41,055 nt of DNA, taken from Eubacteriales bacterium. Its GTDB lineage: Bacteria; Bacillota; Clostridia; Lachnospirales; Lachnospiraceae. The notes under the pieces are model-generated. The model had not been told where the DNA came from and did not search any database. It saw only the letters and a list, made by a program, of their open reading frames with translations. Of the stretch, positions 7,273-14,909 are shown in pieces; position 1 is the first letter of the stretch; every line of letters starts with the position of its first letter. The stretch covers positions 1 through 41,055 of the forward strand of contig JAUNGB010000044.1 of NCBI GenBank assembly GCA_030524715.1. The letters are read 5' to 3'. A program made the position numbers and the translations under genes.

Positions 7273-8966
7273 TGAGTACAATCATTGGTATTGATCTTGG
7301 GACGTCTACGACAGAAGCGGCAGTAATCCAGGCCGGCGAGCCAATCATGGTCACAAATGACCGGCAGCAGGTGGTAATACCGTCTGTAGTGGGAATAGAC
7401 AAAAACGGGAAATTTGTGACAGGAGAGGATGCGAAGGCGCAGTTCCTTCTGGAACCGCAGAACACAGCTATCGAGATAAAACGAAGCATGGGCACGGATG
7501 AAAAAATCTGTCTTGGAAATAAAGCCTATACTCCGGAGGAGCTTTCCGCGGTTCTTTTGAAATATGTGAAAAAATATGTTTCTGAATATCTGGGAGAGGA
7601 AATCGACAGGGCGGTTATTTCTGTTCCGGCATACTTTGACGACCTGCAGAGACAGGCAACGGTAGAAGCCGGACGCCTGGCGGGATTTAAGGTAGAACGC
7701 ATTATCAATGAACCGACCGCCGCTGCTCTTGGCTATGGCCTTGGGCATATGGATGAGGAAAGCCATATTCTTGTTTATGATCTGGGCGGAGGAACCTTTG
7801 ACGTTACCCTTTTGGAGATGTTCGGCGGGGTTTTGGAGGTAAAGGCCAGCAGCGGCGACAATATGCTGGGCGGCAAGGATTTCGACGAACGGATCATAGA
7901 TTGGATGCTGCGTCAATTTAAAGGGAAATACGGTATAAATCTGCGCAAGGACGTATATGCGATGGTAAAGCTGAAGGAAAAGGCGGAATGGTGTAAAAAG
8001 GAACTGAGTACGCAGCCTTCATGCCATATAGTGATTCCTTTTATTGCTGAGAAAAACGGGGAACCGCTGGCTTTTGACGAGACATTGACGGTCGGGCAGT
8101 TTGAAGAGATGATCAGCGACCTGATAGCGAGGACGCATCATCCTATAGATGTGGTTCTTGCGGACAGCGGTGTGATGGCGTCCGAGATCGATCAGGTTCT
8201 GCTGGTAGGGGGCTCTACCAGAATTCCCATAGTGCAGAGCGATATTGAAGATTATCTGGGAATCACCCCATCTCTTGCCGTCAATCCGGATTATGCGGTT
8301 GCGGAGGGGGCGGCTGTTCAGGCAGGGATCCTCTCCGGCAGTATACGCAGCGAGGACAGCCTGGTCATGACAGATGTAAATCCCTATACACTGGGCGTCA
8401 GGATATGCGACGGCTTTACAGACGACTGTATGAGTGTAGTGATTCCGAGAAATGTGACAATTCCGGTTGTCAGGAAGGAAATTTATACTACCGCCGGCGA
8501 CGGGCAGGTCAGTGCAAGGATAGAGGTTTATCAGGGAGAATCTCAGGTAGCGACCAGTAATCATTTCCTTGGAGAGTTTATGATTCATGGGATTCCCCCA
8601 AGAAAAGCAAGAGAAGAGCAGGTTGAGGTTCAATTTTCCTATGATCTGAACGGTATGCTGGAGGTAAGCGCGGTAATTGTGAGTACCGGGGCGAAGGCTT
8701 CGATTGAGATCAATATGCTTAAGGAACAGGAAGAAGAGCAGCGGATAGATGTAAGCGGCTGGAAGGAGGCACCCGGGGCAGACAGGTTCCGCGCCGTTAT
8801 CCGTAAAGCTGAGCGTATTCTGAAAAAGCAGGGAACAGACGATCTCGCTTTTTATTATGAAGATCTGGAAGAATGCGTATATCTTTTGAAAAAAGCGCTG
8901 ATAGAGAATGATATGGATGCGGCGGGCGAAATGGAAGAGGAACTTCTGGATCTGCTGGAGGAATGA
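7272..8966 (+). CDS. Hsp70 family chaperone, short DnaK paralogue
   Basis: The 564-residue product carries the complete actin-like ATPase: IIGIDLGTSTTEA at the N terminus, INEPTAAALGYGLG, YDLGGGTFDVTLLE (~168-181) and LLVGGSTRIP (~311). A beta-sandwich substrate domain follows (~residues 365-485). The alpha-helical lid is short, ~75 residues, compared with a total of ~610-640 for housekeeping DnaK. It is therefore an accessory Hsp70, like HscC-type or other DnaK2 proteins. ATG 7272 is preferred over ATG 7269 because AGGAGGG (7259-7265) is 6 bases away from it. It lies between a GrpE-like and a J-domain gene with overlap or 3-bp spacing. The client is unknown; the glycan enzymes upstream in the same operon are candidates. 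Confidence 0.88.
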   Translation: MSTIIGIDLGTSTTEAAVIQAGEPIMVTNDRQQVVIPSVVGIDKNGKFVTGEDAKAQFLLEPQNTAIEIKRSMGTDEKICLGNKAYTPEELSAVLLKYVKKYVSEYLGEEIDRAVISVPAYFDDLQRQATVEAGRLAGFKVERIINEPTAAALGYGLGHMDEESHILVYDLGGGTFDVTLLEMFGGVLEVKASSGDNMLGGKDFDERIIDWMLRQFKGKYGINLRKDVYAMVKLKEKAEWCKKELSTQPSCHIVIPFIAEKNGEPLAFDETLTVGQFEEMISDLIARTHHPIDVVLADSGVMASEIDQVLLVGGSTRIPIVQSDIEDYLGITPSLAVNPDYAVAEGAAVQAGILSGSIRSEDSLVMTDVNPYTLGVRICDGFTDDCMSVVIPRNVTIPVVRKEIYTTAGDGQVSARIEVYQGESQVATSNHFLGEFMIHGIPPRKAREEQVEVQFSYDLNGMLEVSAVIVSTGAKASIEINMLKEQEEEQRIDVSGWKEAPGADRFRAVIRKAERILKKQGTDDLAFYYEDLEECVYLLKKALIENDMDAAGEMEEELLDLLEE

Positions 8967-8969
8967 TAC

Positions 8970-10352
8970 ATGACAGATTATTATAAGGTGTTAGGAGTAG
9001 AGCCGGGCGCGACTCCCCAACAGATAAAAAAGGCATACTTTTCGCTGGTTCGGACCTATTCTCCGGAAAAGGATCCGGAAAAATTCAGGGAGATCAGGGA
9101 AGCCTACGAAAATCTGCAGAAGCCGTCAGGAGAAACAGGTCCCAGCTTTCCGGAAATGACAGATCCCTATGCTGTTATGATGCTGAAGGCAATCGTGAAA
9201 AACAGCCGCGCGGGAAACAAAGCGATAGTAAGGAATATGTGTGAGGAAGCTCATAATAAGTTTCCTGATGAGATACAGTTTTTGTATCTTACGGCGATCG
9301 CTCAGCGCAAGGCCGGCAATACAGGGAAGGCTGTCAAAAGCTGCGAGCTTTTAGTTAAAAAAGAACCGGAAAACAAATGGTTCTGGAGAGAACTGGCCAT
9401 TTCTTATATTGAGCGCGGATTTAAGCAAAAGGCATTTTCAGCCTGTGAAAAAGCCTATGAACTGGGCTGCAGGGACAATGACTTTATTTTGATGTTTTCC
9501 ATCAACTGTAATGATTATGAGGAATATGATACCGGATGCAAAATTTTATTGGAACTGGTACGCCAAAACAGAAAATGGGACAGAAATGAGATTCCGGAGG
9601 TTCTCGAGGCTTACAGCGGCCTGCTGGTAATGGATCTGTTGGGAGGACTGGGGAATTTGAAGGAAATCCTGGAACTCCTGTGCGGTTTTGTAAAGAAATA
9701 TTCTATTTATATAGACGAAAATATGGAACTGCTGTCAACTATGATCGCCCTTCTGGCAATAAAAAGGCACTGCAGCCTGGATGAGATGAAGGAAATAGAT
9801 AAGCTGGTGGCGATAATGGAGCAGACGAGCCGTTCCCTGAAAAGCAGACAGTTATGTAAAGCATTAAAAGAAACCTGCCTGATTCAGTTTATGGAGAAAG
9901 ATGAACGTCTGTCAAACTTAATTTTCGACTTGGCGGACGCAGTATTTGGAATGTCCGGGATGGATTCGCAGTTAAAGAAATATGCTCTGCTGGATGCAAA
10001 GCTGTGCATGATCGCAGAGCGTCAGGAGATTTTGCCGCAGCTTGAAATCCTGAGGACGGATTATCCGTATTTTTATGATGCGGTCAGGGAGTTCGCTGAA
10101 CAGCTTCAGTCCGGCAAAAATCTTGAAAACCTGAAGACGTCTTTGTTAAAACAATATGTTCGCCTTTCCGAAAGTGTTGACGGCGGCTATTATTTTAAAA
10201 AGTATCCGGAAGAAAAAAAACGCTTCTATGGAAAGCTTATTTACGAAAGTACAGAGGATGTGCCGTATGTAAGGAGTGAGAAAAAGGTTGGCAGGAATGA
10301 TCCCTGTCCATGCGGAAGCGGAAAAAAATATAAGCACTGCTGCGGGCGGTAG
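8970..10352 (+). CDS. J-domain protein with TPR-like repeats and C-terminal SEC-C motif
   Basis: The 460-residue product starts with a J-domain (residues 3-50: [20 protein letters not shown], then [11 protein letters not shown]). The invariant HPD tripeptide that triggers Hsp70 ATPase activity is replaced by S31-P32-E33. Residues ~60-400 are helical with TPR-like repeats (for example the segments near 95-165). The protein ends with a SEC-C zinc motif, [18 protein letters not shown], as in the SecA tail. It follows the DnaK-like gene by 3 bases with a GGAGG site. It probably presents clients to, or scaffolds, the adjacent Hsp70. Whether it can still stimulate ATPase without HPD is open. Confidence 0.83.
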   Translation: MTDYYKVLGVEPGATPQQIKKAYFSLVRTYSPEKDPEKFREIREAYENLQKPSGETGPSFPEMTDPYAVMMLKAIVKNSRAGNKAIVRNMCEEAHNKFPDEIQFLYLTAIAQRKAGNTGKAVKSCELLVKKEPENKWFWRELAISYIERGFKQKAFSACEKAYELGCRDNDFILMFSINCNDYEEYDTGCKILLELVRQNRKWDRNEIPEVLEAYSGLLVMDLLGGLGNLKEILELLCGFVKKYSIYIDENMELLSTMIALLAIKRHCSLDEMKEIDKLVAIMEQTSRSLKSRQLCKALKETCLIQFMEKDERLSNLIFDLADAVFGMSGMDSQLKKYALLDAKLCMIAERQEILPQLEILRTDYPYFYDAVREFAEQLQSGKNLENLKTSLLKQYVRLSESVDGGYYFKKYPEEKKRFYGKLIYESTEDVPYVRSEKKVGRNDPCPCGSGKKYKHCCGR

Positions 10353-10407
10353 ATGCAGAGCAGCCGGAGATATATCAGATATGCAGAGATTTGGTTTGAA
10401 CGCTTTT

Positions 10408-10434
10408 GCCAGTGGGAGTTTAAGAGCCCACTGA
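10408..10434 (+). other. Perfect hairpin between convergent genes
   Basis: CAGTGGG (10410-10416) and CCCACTG (10427-10433) form a 7-bp perfect stem with a 10-base loop, 56 bases after the J-domain gene's stop. No U-tract follows on either strand, so a terminator role is uncertain. It directly precedes the first copy of a short dispersed repeat and may belong to it. Confidence 0.4.
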
Positions 10435-10448
10435 CATAAGCGCAGCGA

Positions 10449-10487
10449 CCTGCGTTCATGAGCATGCAGCAAAGCGGAATATGAATG
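10449..10487 (+). repeat. Short dispersed repeat, copy A
   Basis: CCTGCGTTCATGAGCATGCA (first 20 bases), followed by GCAAAGCGGAATATGAATG, recurs at 10522-10564 and 18486-18536 with a few substitutions. All three copies are on the plus strand and all lie in intergenic DNA just after a gene's 3' end. No coding function is evident. Confidence 0.6.
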
Positions 10488-10521
10488 AAGTGCAGGCCGC
10501 AGGTGCATGACAGGTACAATG

Positions 10522-10564
10522 GCGTTCATGAGCATGCAGCAGAGCGGAATGTGAATGTCTGCTT
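10522..10564 (+). repeat. Short dispersed repeat, copy B
   Basis: GCGTTCATGAGCATGCAGCA followed by GAGCGGAATGTGAATGTCTGCTT repeats copy A 73 bases later. It reaches the stop codon of the minus-strand deacetylase gene. Copies A and B form an imperfect direct repeat inside the 210-base space between the convergent genes. Confidence 0.6.
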
Positions 10565-11430
10565 TACGTTATGTCAGTTATCAGTTCCTGCAGTGTTTTA
10601 AACTGATATCCCATTTCCTCCCATTTGGTGAGCAGCTCATCCATGATCTCTCCGTTGGTGGAAGAGGTATTATGAAGGAGTACGACAGCTCCGGGGTGGA
10701 TGCGGCCAAGAAGCTTGTCGAAGGCTTCCTCATGGGACGGCTGTTTATCCTGATACCAGTCCACGTAAGCAAGGCTCCAGAAGAAAGTACTGTAGCCAAG
10801 CTCTTTAGCCATAGCCAGGTTGGCTGTGCTGTAGATTCCCTGTGGCGGGCGGTAAAATTTAGCCATAGGGGTTCCGGTGATTTCTTCATAAAGTGCTTCT
10901 ACACCCTGAAGTTCTTCAGCAAAGGCTTCTTTAGTGGAGATTTTGGACATATTTGGGTGGGTCAGCGTATGATTACCTACGGTATGCCCTTCAGCAACCA
11001 TTCTTTTTATTAAATCAGGATTGTCTTTTACGAAATTCCCTACAACAAAAAAAGTGGCGGATGCGTTGTGTTTTTTTAAAGCATCCAGAATGGCGGGAGT
11101 ATTTCCGTTTTCGTAGCCGGCGTCAAAGGTGAGATACAGAACCTTTTCGTCGGTATCTTCAGCATAATAGGCATTATATTCTTTCAGTTCCTCGATCGTT
11201 GCGTTGGCAACGGGCTTTTTGCCTTCTTCCTGAAAGCTGAGTCCCCAGTTGGAGGATTCGGCGGAGGTTTCTATAGTATCCTGATTGTTTTCACTGAGAA
11301 AGACGGACGCTTTACCTGCAAAGGCGCCGAGAAGAAAGGCGCCTGCAAGAATGGCAGGAAGCCTGAAAAAGTGAAGGTGGGATTGTGATAATCTGGATAT
11401 GTATTTCAGATTCCGTTTCATAAAATTCAT
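10564..11430 (-). CDS. PdaA-like peptidoglycan/polysaccharide deacetylase
   Basis: The 288-residue product has an N-terminal membrane anchor or signal (~residues 24-44: LPAILAGAFLLGAF) and a carbohydrate esterase 4 (NodB) domain from ~90. Motifs seen are LTFDAGYENGNT (catalytic Asp plus metal-binding Asp), NHTLTHP (metal-binding His pair) and YRPPQGIYS; HPGAVVLLHNTS is the fifth CE4 motif. The layout matches PdaA, which removes acetyl from N-acetylmuramic acid to prepare muramic delta-lactam in spore cortex. Other Lachnospiraceae deacetylases look similar, so the spore role is likely but unproved. It is transcribed toward the chaperone operon. GGGG sits ~7 bases before ATG 11430; a second in-frame ATG is at 11421. 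Confidence 0.85.
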   Translation of the reverse strand: MNFMKRNLKYISRLSQSHLHFFRLPAILAGAFLLGAFAGKASVFLSENNQDTIETSAESSNWGLSFQEEGKKPVANATIEELKEYNAYYAEDTDEKVLYLTFDAGYENGNTPAILDALKKHNASATFFVVGNFVKDNPDLIKRMVAEGHTVGNHTLTHPNMSKISTKEAFAEELQGVEALYEEITGTPMAKFYRPPQGIYSTANLAMAKELGYSTFFWSLAYVDWYQDKQPSHEEAFDKLLGRIHPGAVVLLHNTSSTNGEIMDELLTKWEEMGYQFKTLQELITDIT

Positions 11431-11559
11431 AAAAGCCCCGGCATATGATTTCTTTCTCTATACATATTGCGGCGGAATTGAAAATATGTGAAAAATATCT
11501 ATATAAAAATATCTGCAAAAAAAGGAGCACTGTGCCGGAATAGAAACTTTTAAAATGTG

Positions 11560-11602
11560 CAATTAAAAAGAGCCATCAGATTCTGTTTTTCTGGTGGCTC
11601 TT
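11560..11602 (-). terminator. Intrinsic terminator of the tandem-repeat RNA
   Basis: Read on the minus strand, AAGAGCCACCAG (11602-11591) pairs with CTGATGGCTCTT (11579-11568) with one G-U pair, closing an 11-base loop. It is followed by a run CTTTTTAATT. The plus strand has no U-tract after the same stem, so the terminator works for leftward transcription, that is, for the repeat array. Confidence 0.85.
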
Positions 11603-11617
11603 ATAAATGTTCATTGT

Positions 11618-12255
11618 CCAATGGTCGTTACCTTCCTTTCATTAAATTATAGGGTAAATCTTTAACGTTTCATTGGTCCTTACCGTCCTTATTCAGTTTA
11701 TTATTGAATGATTTGGGTTAAAGCCTTTAAGTTCCCATTGGTCCTTACCGTCCTTCTTCAATATTGATTATGAATGATTAGGGTGAAACCTTAACTGTTC
11801 ATTGGTCTATACCTTCCTTATTTAAAATTGATTATGAATGATTGGGATAAAACTTTAATTGTTCATTGGTCTATACCTTCCTTATCCATAATGACTATAA
11901 AAGATTAGGGATAAAACCTTAACTGTTCATCGGTCTGTACCTTCCTTATTCAGTTTTATAAGAAATAATTGGGGCAAAGCCTTAAGTTCTCATTGGTCCT
12001 TACCATCCTTTGTTGAATTTTGTAATGAATCATTTGAGATAAAACGTTAATATTTCATTGGACCGTACCTCTCTTGCTTTTTTATAAAACGTAATTGGGA
12101 TTTTTGATTATGTTCTTGGGGGTCTGTACCTCCGTTTCTTAAAGTATGATAACAGCTATCTGTTTAAAAATTTATGCTTCTGGTGGTCTGTACCTTCCTT
12201 TCTTAATTTATGAGGAATTACTTTATGTTTTCGGTGGTCTCACTCCTTTTCTTTA
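11618..12255 (-). repeat. Eleven tandem units, ~64-bp period
   Basis: The plus-strand anchor GGTC (GGAC in one unit) occurs at 11623, 11675, 11740, 11804, 11868, 11932, 11995, 12060, 12121, 12185 and 12236. The spacings are 52, 65, 64, 64, 64, 63, 65, 61, 64 and 51 bases. The intervening DNA is also related between units (for example the ATTGATTATGAATGATT block after units 3 and 4). This is a homologous tandem array, unlike a repeat-spacer array. The constant period despite base divergence suggests that unit length is maintained. Confidence 0.9.
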
Positions 12256-12285
12256 TTTTTTAAGTCCCTTTTGTTTTATGAACTT

Positions 12286-12314
12286 ACTATAACAGATAAT
12301 AATTGAAATGTCAA
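12286..12314 (-). promoter_or_regulatory. Consensus sigma-A promoter for the repeat RNA
   Basis: On the minus strand TTGACA (12314-12309) is followed by a 17-base spacer and TATAGT (12291-12286), one base from full consensus. The expected start is near 12279, ~40 bases before the first repeat unit. The DNA from 12300 to 12450 is otherwise very AT-rich and holds no gene. Confidence 0.85.
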
Positions 12315-12454
12315 GAATAAAATTGAAAAAATAAAAATAAATTTTATAATAACAATTAAAAACAAATAAAACATATGAATATTCTGAAAATATATCAATA
12401 TATCGAACGTGAGATAATTCCGGGATTGACATGGAAATCCGCTTATGATAAGGT

Positions 12455-12620
12455 CTAGAGTATGTTTAAAAATTCATTTCCGCAATCTGTACTCCCCACT
12501 TTGCGGTATATTTGCCCCGCATTCGGTCGCCGTAGCCCGCTACGCCTCCCTCATTTGTGGCAAATCTCCCACAAACTGGGAAGCACATCTTACGAAAAGC
12601 AATTTTCAAACACACTCTAG
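12455..12620 (+). mobile_element. MITE-like element, 166 bp, with ~26-bp terminal inverted repeats
   Basis: The left end is CTAGAGTATGTTTAAAAATT and the right end, reverse-complemented, is CTAGAGTGTGTTTGAAAATT; the similarity continues for ~6 more bases. The interior has no convincing gene. Matching solo ends occur at 578-597 and 27162-27190, so the family is present several times in this genome. There is no transposase here, so it is presumably mobilised in trans. A target-site duplication is not obvious. Confidence 0.72.
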
Positions 12621-12689
12621 CAAACGACAGTGTGAAGAACGGATTTATTTGGTAATAATCTTCAAAAAAACTTTGGCAGGGGGTAAGTG

Positions 12690-12971
12690 ATGAATATAAT
12701 GCCAATTTCGGAATTAATTGACAAAGTTGCATTAATTTGCAGGAAAAATGGTGTGAAGCGTTTGGATCTGTTCGGCTCTTTTGCCACAGGTACGGCTGTT
12801 CCGACCAGTGATATAGATTTTGTTGTGTATGGGTGCAAGGACATACTGCAATTAGAAGAGGAACTGGAGGAAATAGATACGCTTCGAAAAATAGATATTT
12901 TTGATTACGATAGTATTCATAATACATTTTTATTGGAGGACATAAAGAAATATGGAAAGCAAATCTATTAA
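12690..12971 (+). CDS. MntA-type minimal nucleotidyltransferase antitoxin
   Basis: The 93-residue product is a minimal nucleotidyltransferase (MNT). It contains G29-S30, ten residues, then D41-I-D43, the exact G-S-x10-D-x-D active-site signature of MntA. In characterised pairs MntA adds AMP units to a tyrosine of its HEPN partner HepT and so silences it. The gene overlaps the downstream HEPN gene by 20 bases, which supports co-translation. ATG 12690 follows AGGGGG by 6 bases; an in-frame GTG at 12687 is less likely. It sits just after a MITE, in line with a mobile or accessory origin. Confidence 0.85.
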   Translation: MNIMPISELIDKVALICRKNGVKRLDLFGSFATGTAVPTSDIDFVVYGCKDILQLEEELEEIDTLRKIDIFDYDSIHNTFLLEDIKKYGKQIY

Positions 12972-13353
12972 TCGTTACAATACGTTCTGCAAAAGTCTGA
13001 AAAATCTTGAAAAAAGCAGAAAGGCTGATCCAAAGGCAGATTTTGTATTGGAAGGGACGGTACTGAATTTTAATCTTACTTTTGATATTTCCTGGAAGGT
13101 AATGAAGGACATATTGATAAAGCAACTTGGGGTCCTTGATTTTGCTATTGGGTCGCCCAGGGAGACATTGCAGCAGGCTTTTACAAATGGGATTATTGAT
13201 GATGAACAGTGGATGAAGATGCTTCGTGTCAGGAATCAACTGGCCCACGACTATGACGGAACTTTTGCGGCGGAGAAATTCCAGGATATTATTAAGATAT
13301 ATTACCCGTTATTTGAGAAATTAAAGAATGCGGTTGAAAAGTATTACAGGTGA
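12952..13353 (+). CDS. HepT-type HEPN ribonuclease toxin (HI0074 family)
   Basis: The 133-residue all-helical protein belongs to the nucleotidyltransferase-substrate-binding/HEPN group. R94-x4-H99-x-Y101 (RNQLAHDY) is the R-x4-H-x-Y motif: Arg and His form the RNase site in HEPN dimers, and Tyr is the residue that MntA AMPylates. TFDISWKVMKD is typical of HI0074-like members. The start has a good TTGGAGG site inside the antitoxin gene. Together with 12690-12971 it forms a type VII-like toxin-antitoxin pair; activity is inferred from motifs. Confidence 0.83.
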   Translation: MESKSINRYNTFCKSLKNLEKSRKADPKADFVLEGTVLNFNLTFDISWKVMKDILIKQLGVLDFAIGSPRETLQQAFTNGIIDDEQWMKMLRVRNQLAHDYDGTFAAEKFQDIIKIYYPLFEKLKNAVEKYYR

Positions 13354-13474
13354 CGAAGAGATTCTTGGTTTATGAAGTGATCATCAATGAGGGATCAGTG
13401 AAGAAAATCAAATAGTATAAAAATCGTTTCTTTGGGAAATTCTATCTTCATAAAGCTTTTTAGGAGGTAGAAAT

Positions 13475-14800
13475 ATGCTGCGTTATCTTCCCATCAGAAA
13501 AGTTCACGCAAGACAAGTATTGGATTCCCGGGGCAATCCTACGGTAGAGGTAGAAGTGACCGTAGGAGAAGGCGTTGTGGGGATTAATGGATATACAGCA
13601 AGAGCGATGGTACCGTCAGGAGCATCCACCGGCAAATTCGAGGCAGTGGAGCTTCGGGACGGGGATAAAGGAAATTATGTAGGCTTAAGTGTACAGAAAG
13701 CAGTAAATAATGTAAATACAAAGCTTGCGGAAGCAATCCTTGGAGAAAATGCCTTGAATCAGTCACAGATCGATGCGATCCTTATTGAAACGGACGGCAC
13801 GGACAACAAAAGCAGTGTAGGGGCAAACGCCACATTGGGCGTTTCCATGGCGGTAGCCCGTGCGGCCGCCATGGCGCTCCGGATCCCGTTATATCAGTAT
13901 TTAGGAGGATGTCATACGACACGGATGCCTGTTCCTATGATGAATATTTTGAACGGAGGAAAGCATGCGGATAATACGGTGGATCTGCAGGAATTTATGA
14001 TCATGCCTGTGGGCGCCGGATGCCTGGCAGAGGGTATCCGCATGTGTGCGGAGATATATCAGTTCCTGAAAATCATACTGAAAGAAAAGAAACTGTCCAC
14101 CGCAGTCGGTGATGAAGGCGGATTTGCGCCGGACTTGGCTGAAGCCGGGGACGTGCTGAGCCTGATCATAGAAGCTGTTAAGCGTGCGGGATATGAGCCG
14201 GGCAGGGATATCGGCATTGCCATTGACGCGGCTGCCAGCGAGTTGTATGATGAAGAACTGGGAGTTTATTATTTCCCCGGGGAAAGCCAGATGAAGGGTG
14301 AAGAGATATTACGGGACTCTGCAGAAATGGTTTCCTACTATGAAAAGCTGATCGACGAGTTTCCAATCGTTTCTATTGAAGACGGACTTCAGGAGGACGA
14401 CTGGGAGGGCTGGAAAGTTCTGACGGAACGTCTGGGCAGCCGCGTACAGCTTGTGGGAGACGATTTGTTTGTCACAAATATCAAGAGACTTGCCTGCGGA
14501 ATCAAGCTTGGAGCGGCAAACGCGATCCTTGTAAAGGTTAACCAGATCGGAACCCTGAGCGAGGCCATGGACGCTGTGCAGATGGCGCAGCACGCCGGAT
14601 ACCGGGCTGTGATCTCCCATCGGTCGGGAGAGACAGAGGATGCGTTTATTGCAGACCTTGCCGTTGCTGCAGGAGCCGGACAGATTAAGACAGGCGCGCC
14701 CTGCCGTTCGGACAGAAACGCAAAATACAATCAGCTTCTTCGGATCCATGAGTATCTGGGAGAACTGACGGTTTATGAGAATCCGTTTGTCAAAGAATAG
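13475..14800 (+). CDS. eno: Enolase
   Basis: The 441-residue product is phosphopyruvate hydratase, the glycolytic enzyme interconverting 2-phosphoglycerate and phosphoenolpyruvate. It shows [17 protein letters not shown] at the start, [18 protein letters not shown], the metal and catalytic segment [17 protein letters not shown] (metal Glu-Asp), [11 protein letters not shown], and near the end [17 protein letters not shown] and [20 protein letters not shown]. Length is normal for the family. A strong TAGGAGGT site precedes ATG 13475. A -10-like TATAAA lies near 13418, but no clear -35 is visible. The order eno-secG-rnr-smpB is conserved in Firmicutes. Confidence 0.97.
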   Translation: MLRYLPIRKVHARQVLDSRGNPTVEVEVTVGEGVVGINGYTARAMVPSGASTGKFEAVELRDGDKGNYVGLSVQKAVNNVNTKLAEAILGENALNQSQIDAILIETDGTDNKSSVGANATLGVSMAVARAAAMALRIPLYQYLGGCHTTRMPVPMMNILNGGKHADNTVDLQEFMIMPVGAGCLAEGIRMCAEIYQFLKIILKEKKLSTAVGDEGGFAPDLAEAGDVLSLIIEAVKRAGYEPGRDIGIAIDAAASELYDEELGVYYFPGESQMKGEEILRDSAEMVSYYEKLIDEFPIVSIEDGLQEDDWEGWKVLTERLGSRVQLVGDDLFVTNIKRLACGIKLGAANAILVKVNQIGTLSEAMDAVQMAQHAGYRAVISHRSGETEDAFIADLAVAAGAGQIKTGAPCRSDRNAKYNQLLRIHEYLGELTVYENPFVKE

Positions 14801-14865
14801 TGAAAAAAATAGAAAATAAGACAGAAAATCAGGCAGAAAATAAGATGGAAAATGAATAAAAAAGC

Positions 14866-14900
14866 AAAATAGCTGAGGCCGGAAGGTACTCAGCTATTTT
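14866..14900. terminator. Bidirectional terminator after eno
   Basis: AAAATAGCTGAG (14866-14877) and CTCAGCTATTTT (14889-14900) form a 12-bp stem with an 11-base loop. For rightward eno transcription the stem ends in UUUU. For leftward transcription it is followed by GCTTTTTTATTC, which is an even better U-tract and could end the small minus-strand unit at 14910-14984. Confidence 0.8.
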
Positions 14901-14909
14901 AGAGTATCC

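Larger units (their letters stand above)
11560..12279 (-). ncRNA. Candidate new ~720-nt tandem-repeat RNA
   Basis: A consensus promoter at 12286-12314 and a strong terminator at 11560-11602 bracket a leftward transcript of about 720 nt with no long open frame. Nearly all of it is eleven diverged units of ~64 nt. The shared core in RNA sense is A-AGGA-NGGTA-N2-4-GACC, usually followed by AATG, two codons and TAA. After that comes a second small pairing block (GGYTTTRYCC-like), then an AT-rich filler ending near ATTCATAAT. Units 1-8 are most alike; the three promoter-proximal units (9-11) lack the AUG but keep the GGA core. I do not recognise an Rfam family. The stretch 11431-11559 between terminator and deacetylase start holds only that gene's upstream region. 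Confidence 0.7.

Noticed and set aside
10555-11013. 152-codon plus-strand frame
   Set aside because: It lies wholly opposite the deacetylase gene, which has all CE4 motifs.
11618-12255. CRISPR array (period 64 suits repeat plus spacer)
   Set aside because: The would-be spacers are related to each other, the repeats differ in many positions, there are no cas genes nearby, and the unit is bounded by an ordinary promoter and terminator.
11560-12320. Type III toxin-antitoxin RNA (ToxI/TenpI/CptI-like repeats)
   Set aside because: Those arrays have shorter units (~34-48 nt) and are followed by a toxin gene after the terminator. Here the next leftward gene is a PdaA-like deacetylase.
12445-13248. 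Frames on both strands crossing the MITE
   Set aside because: They run through the non-coding MITE interior or opposite the MntA/HepT pair and show no family pattern.
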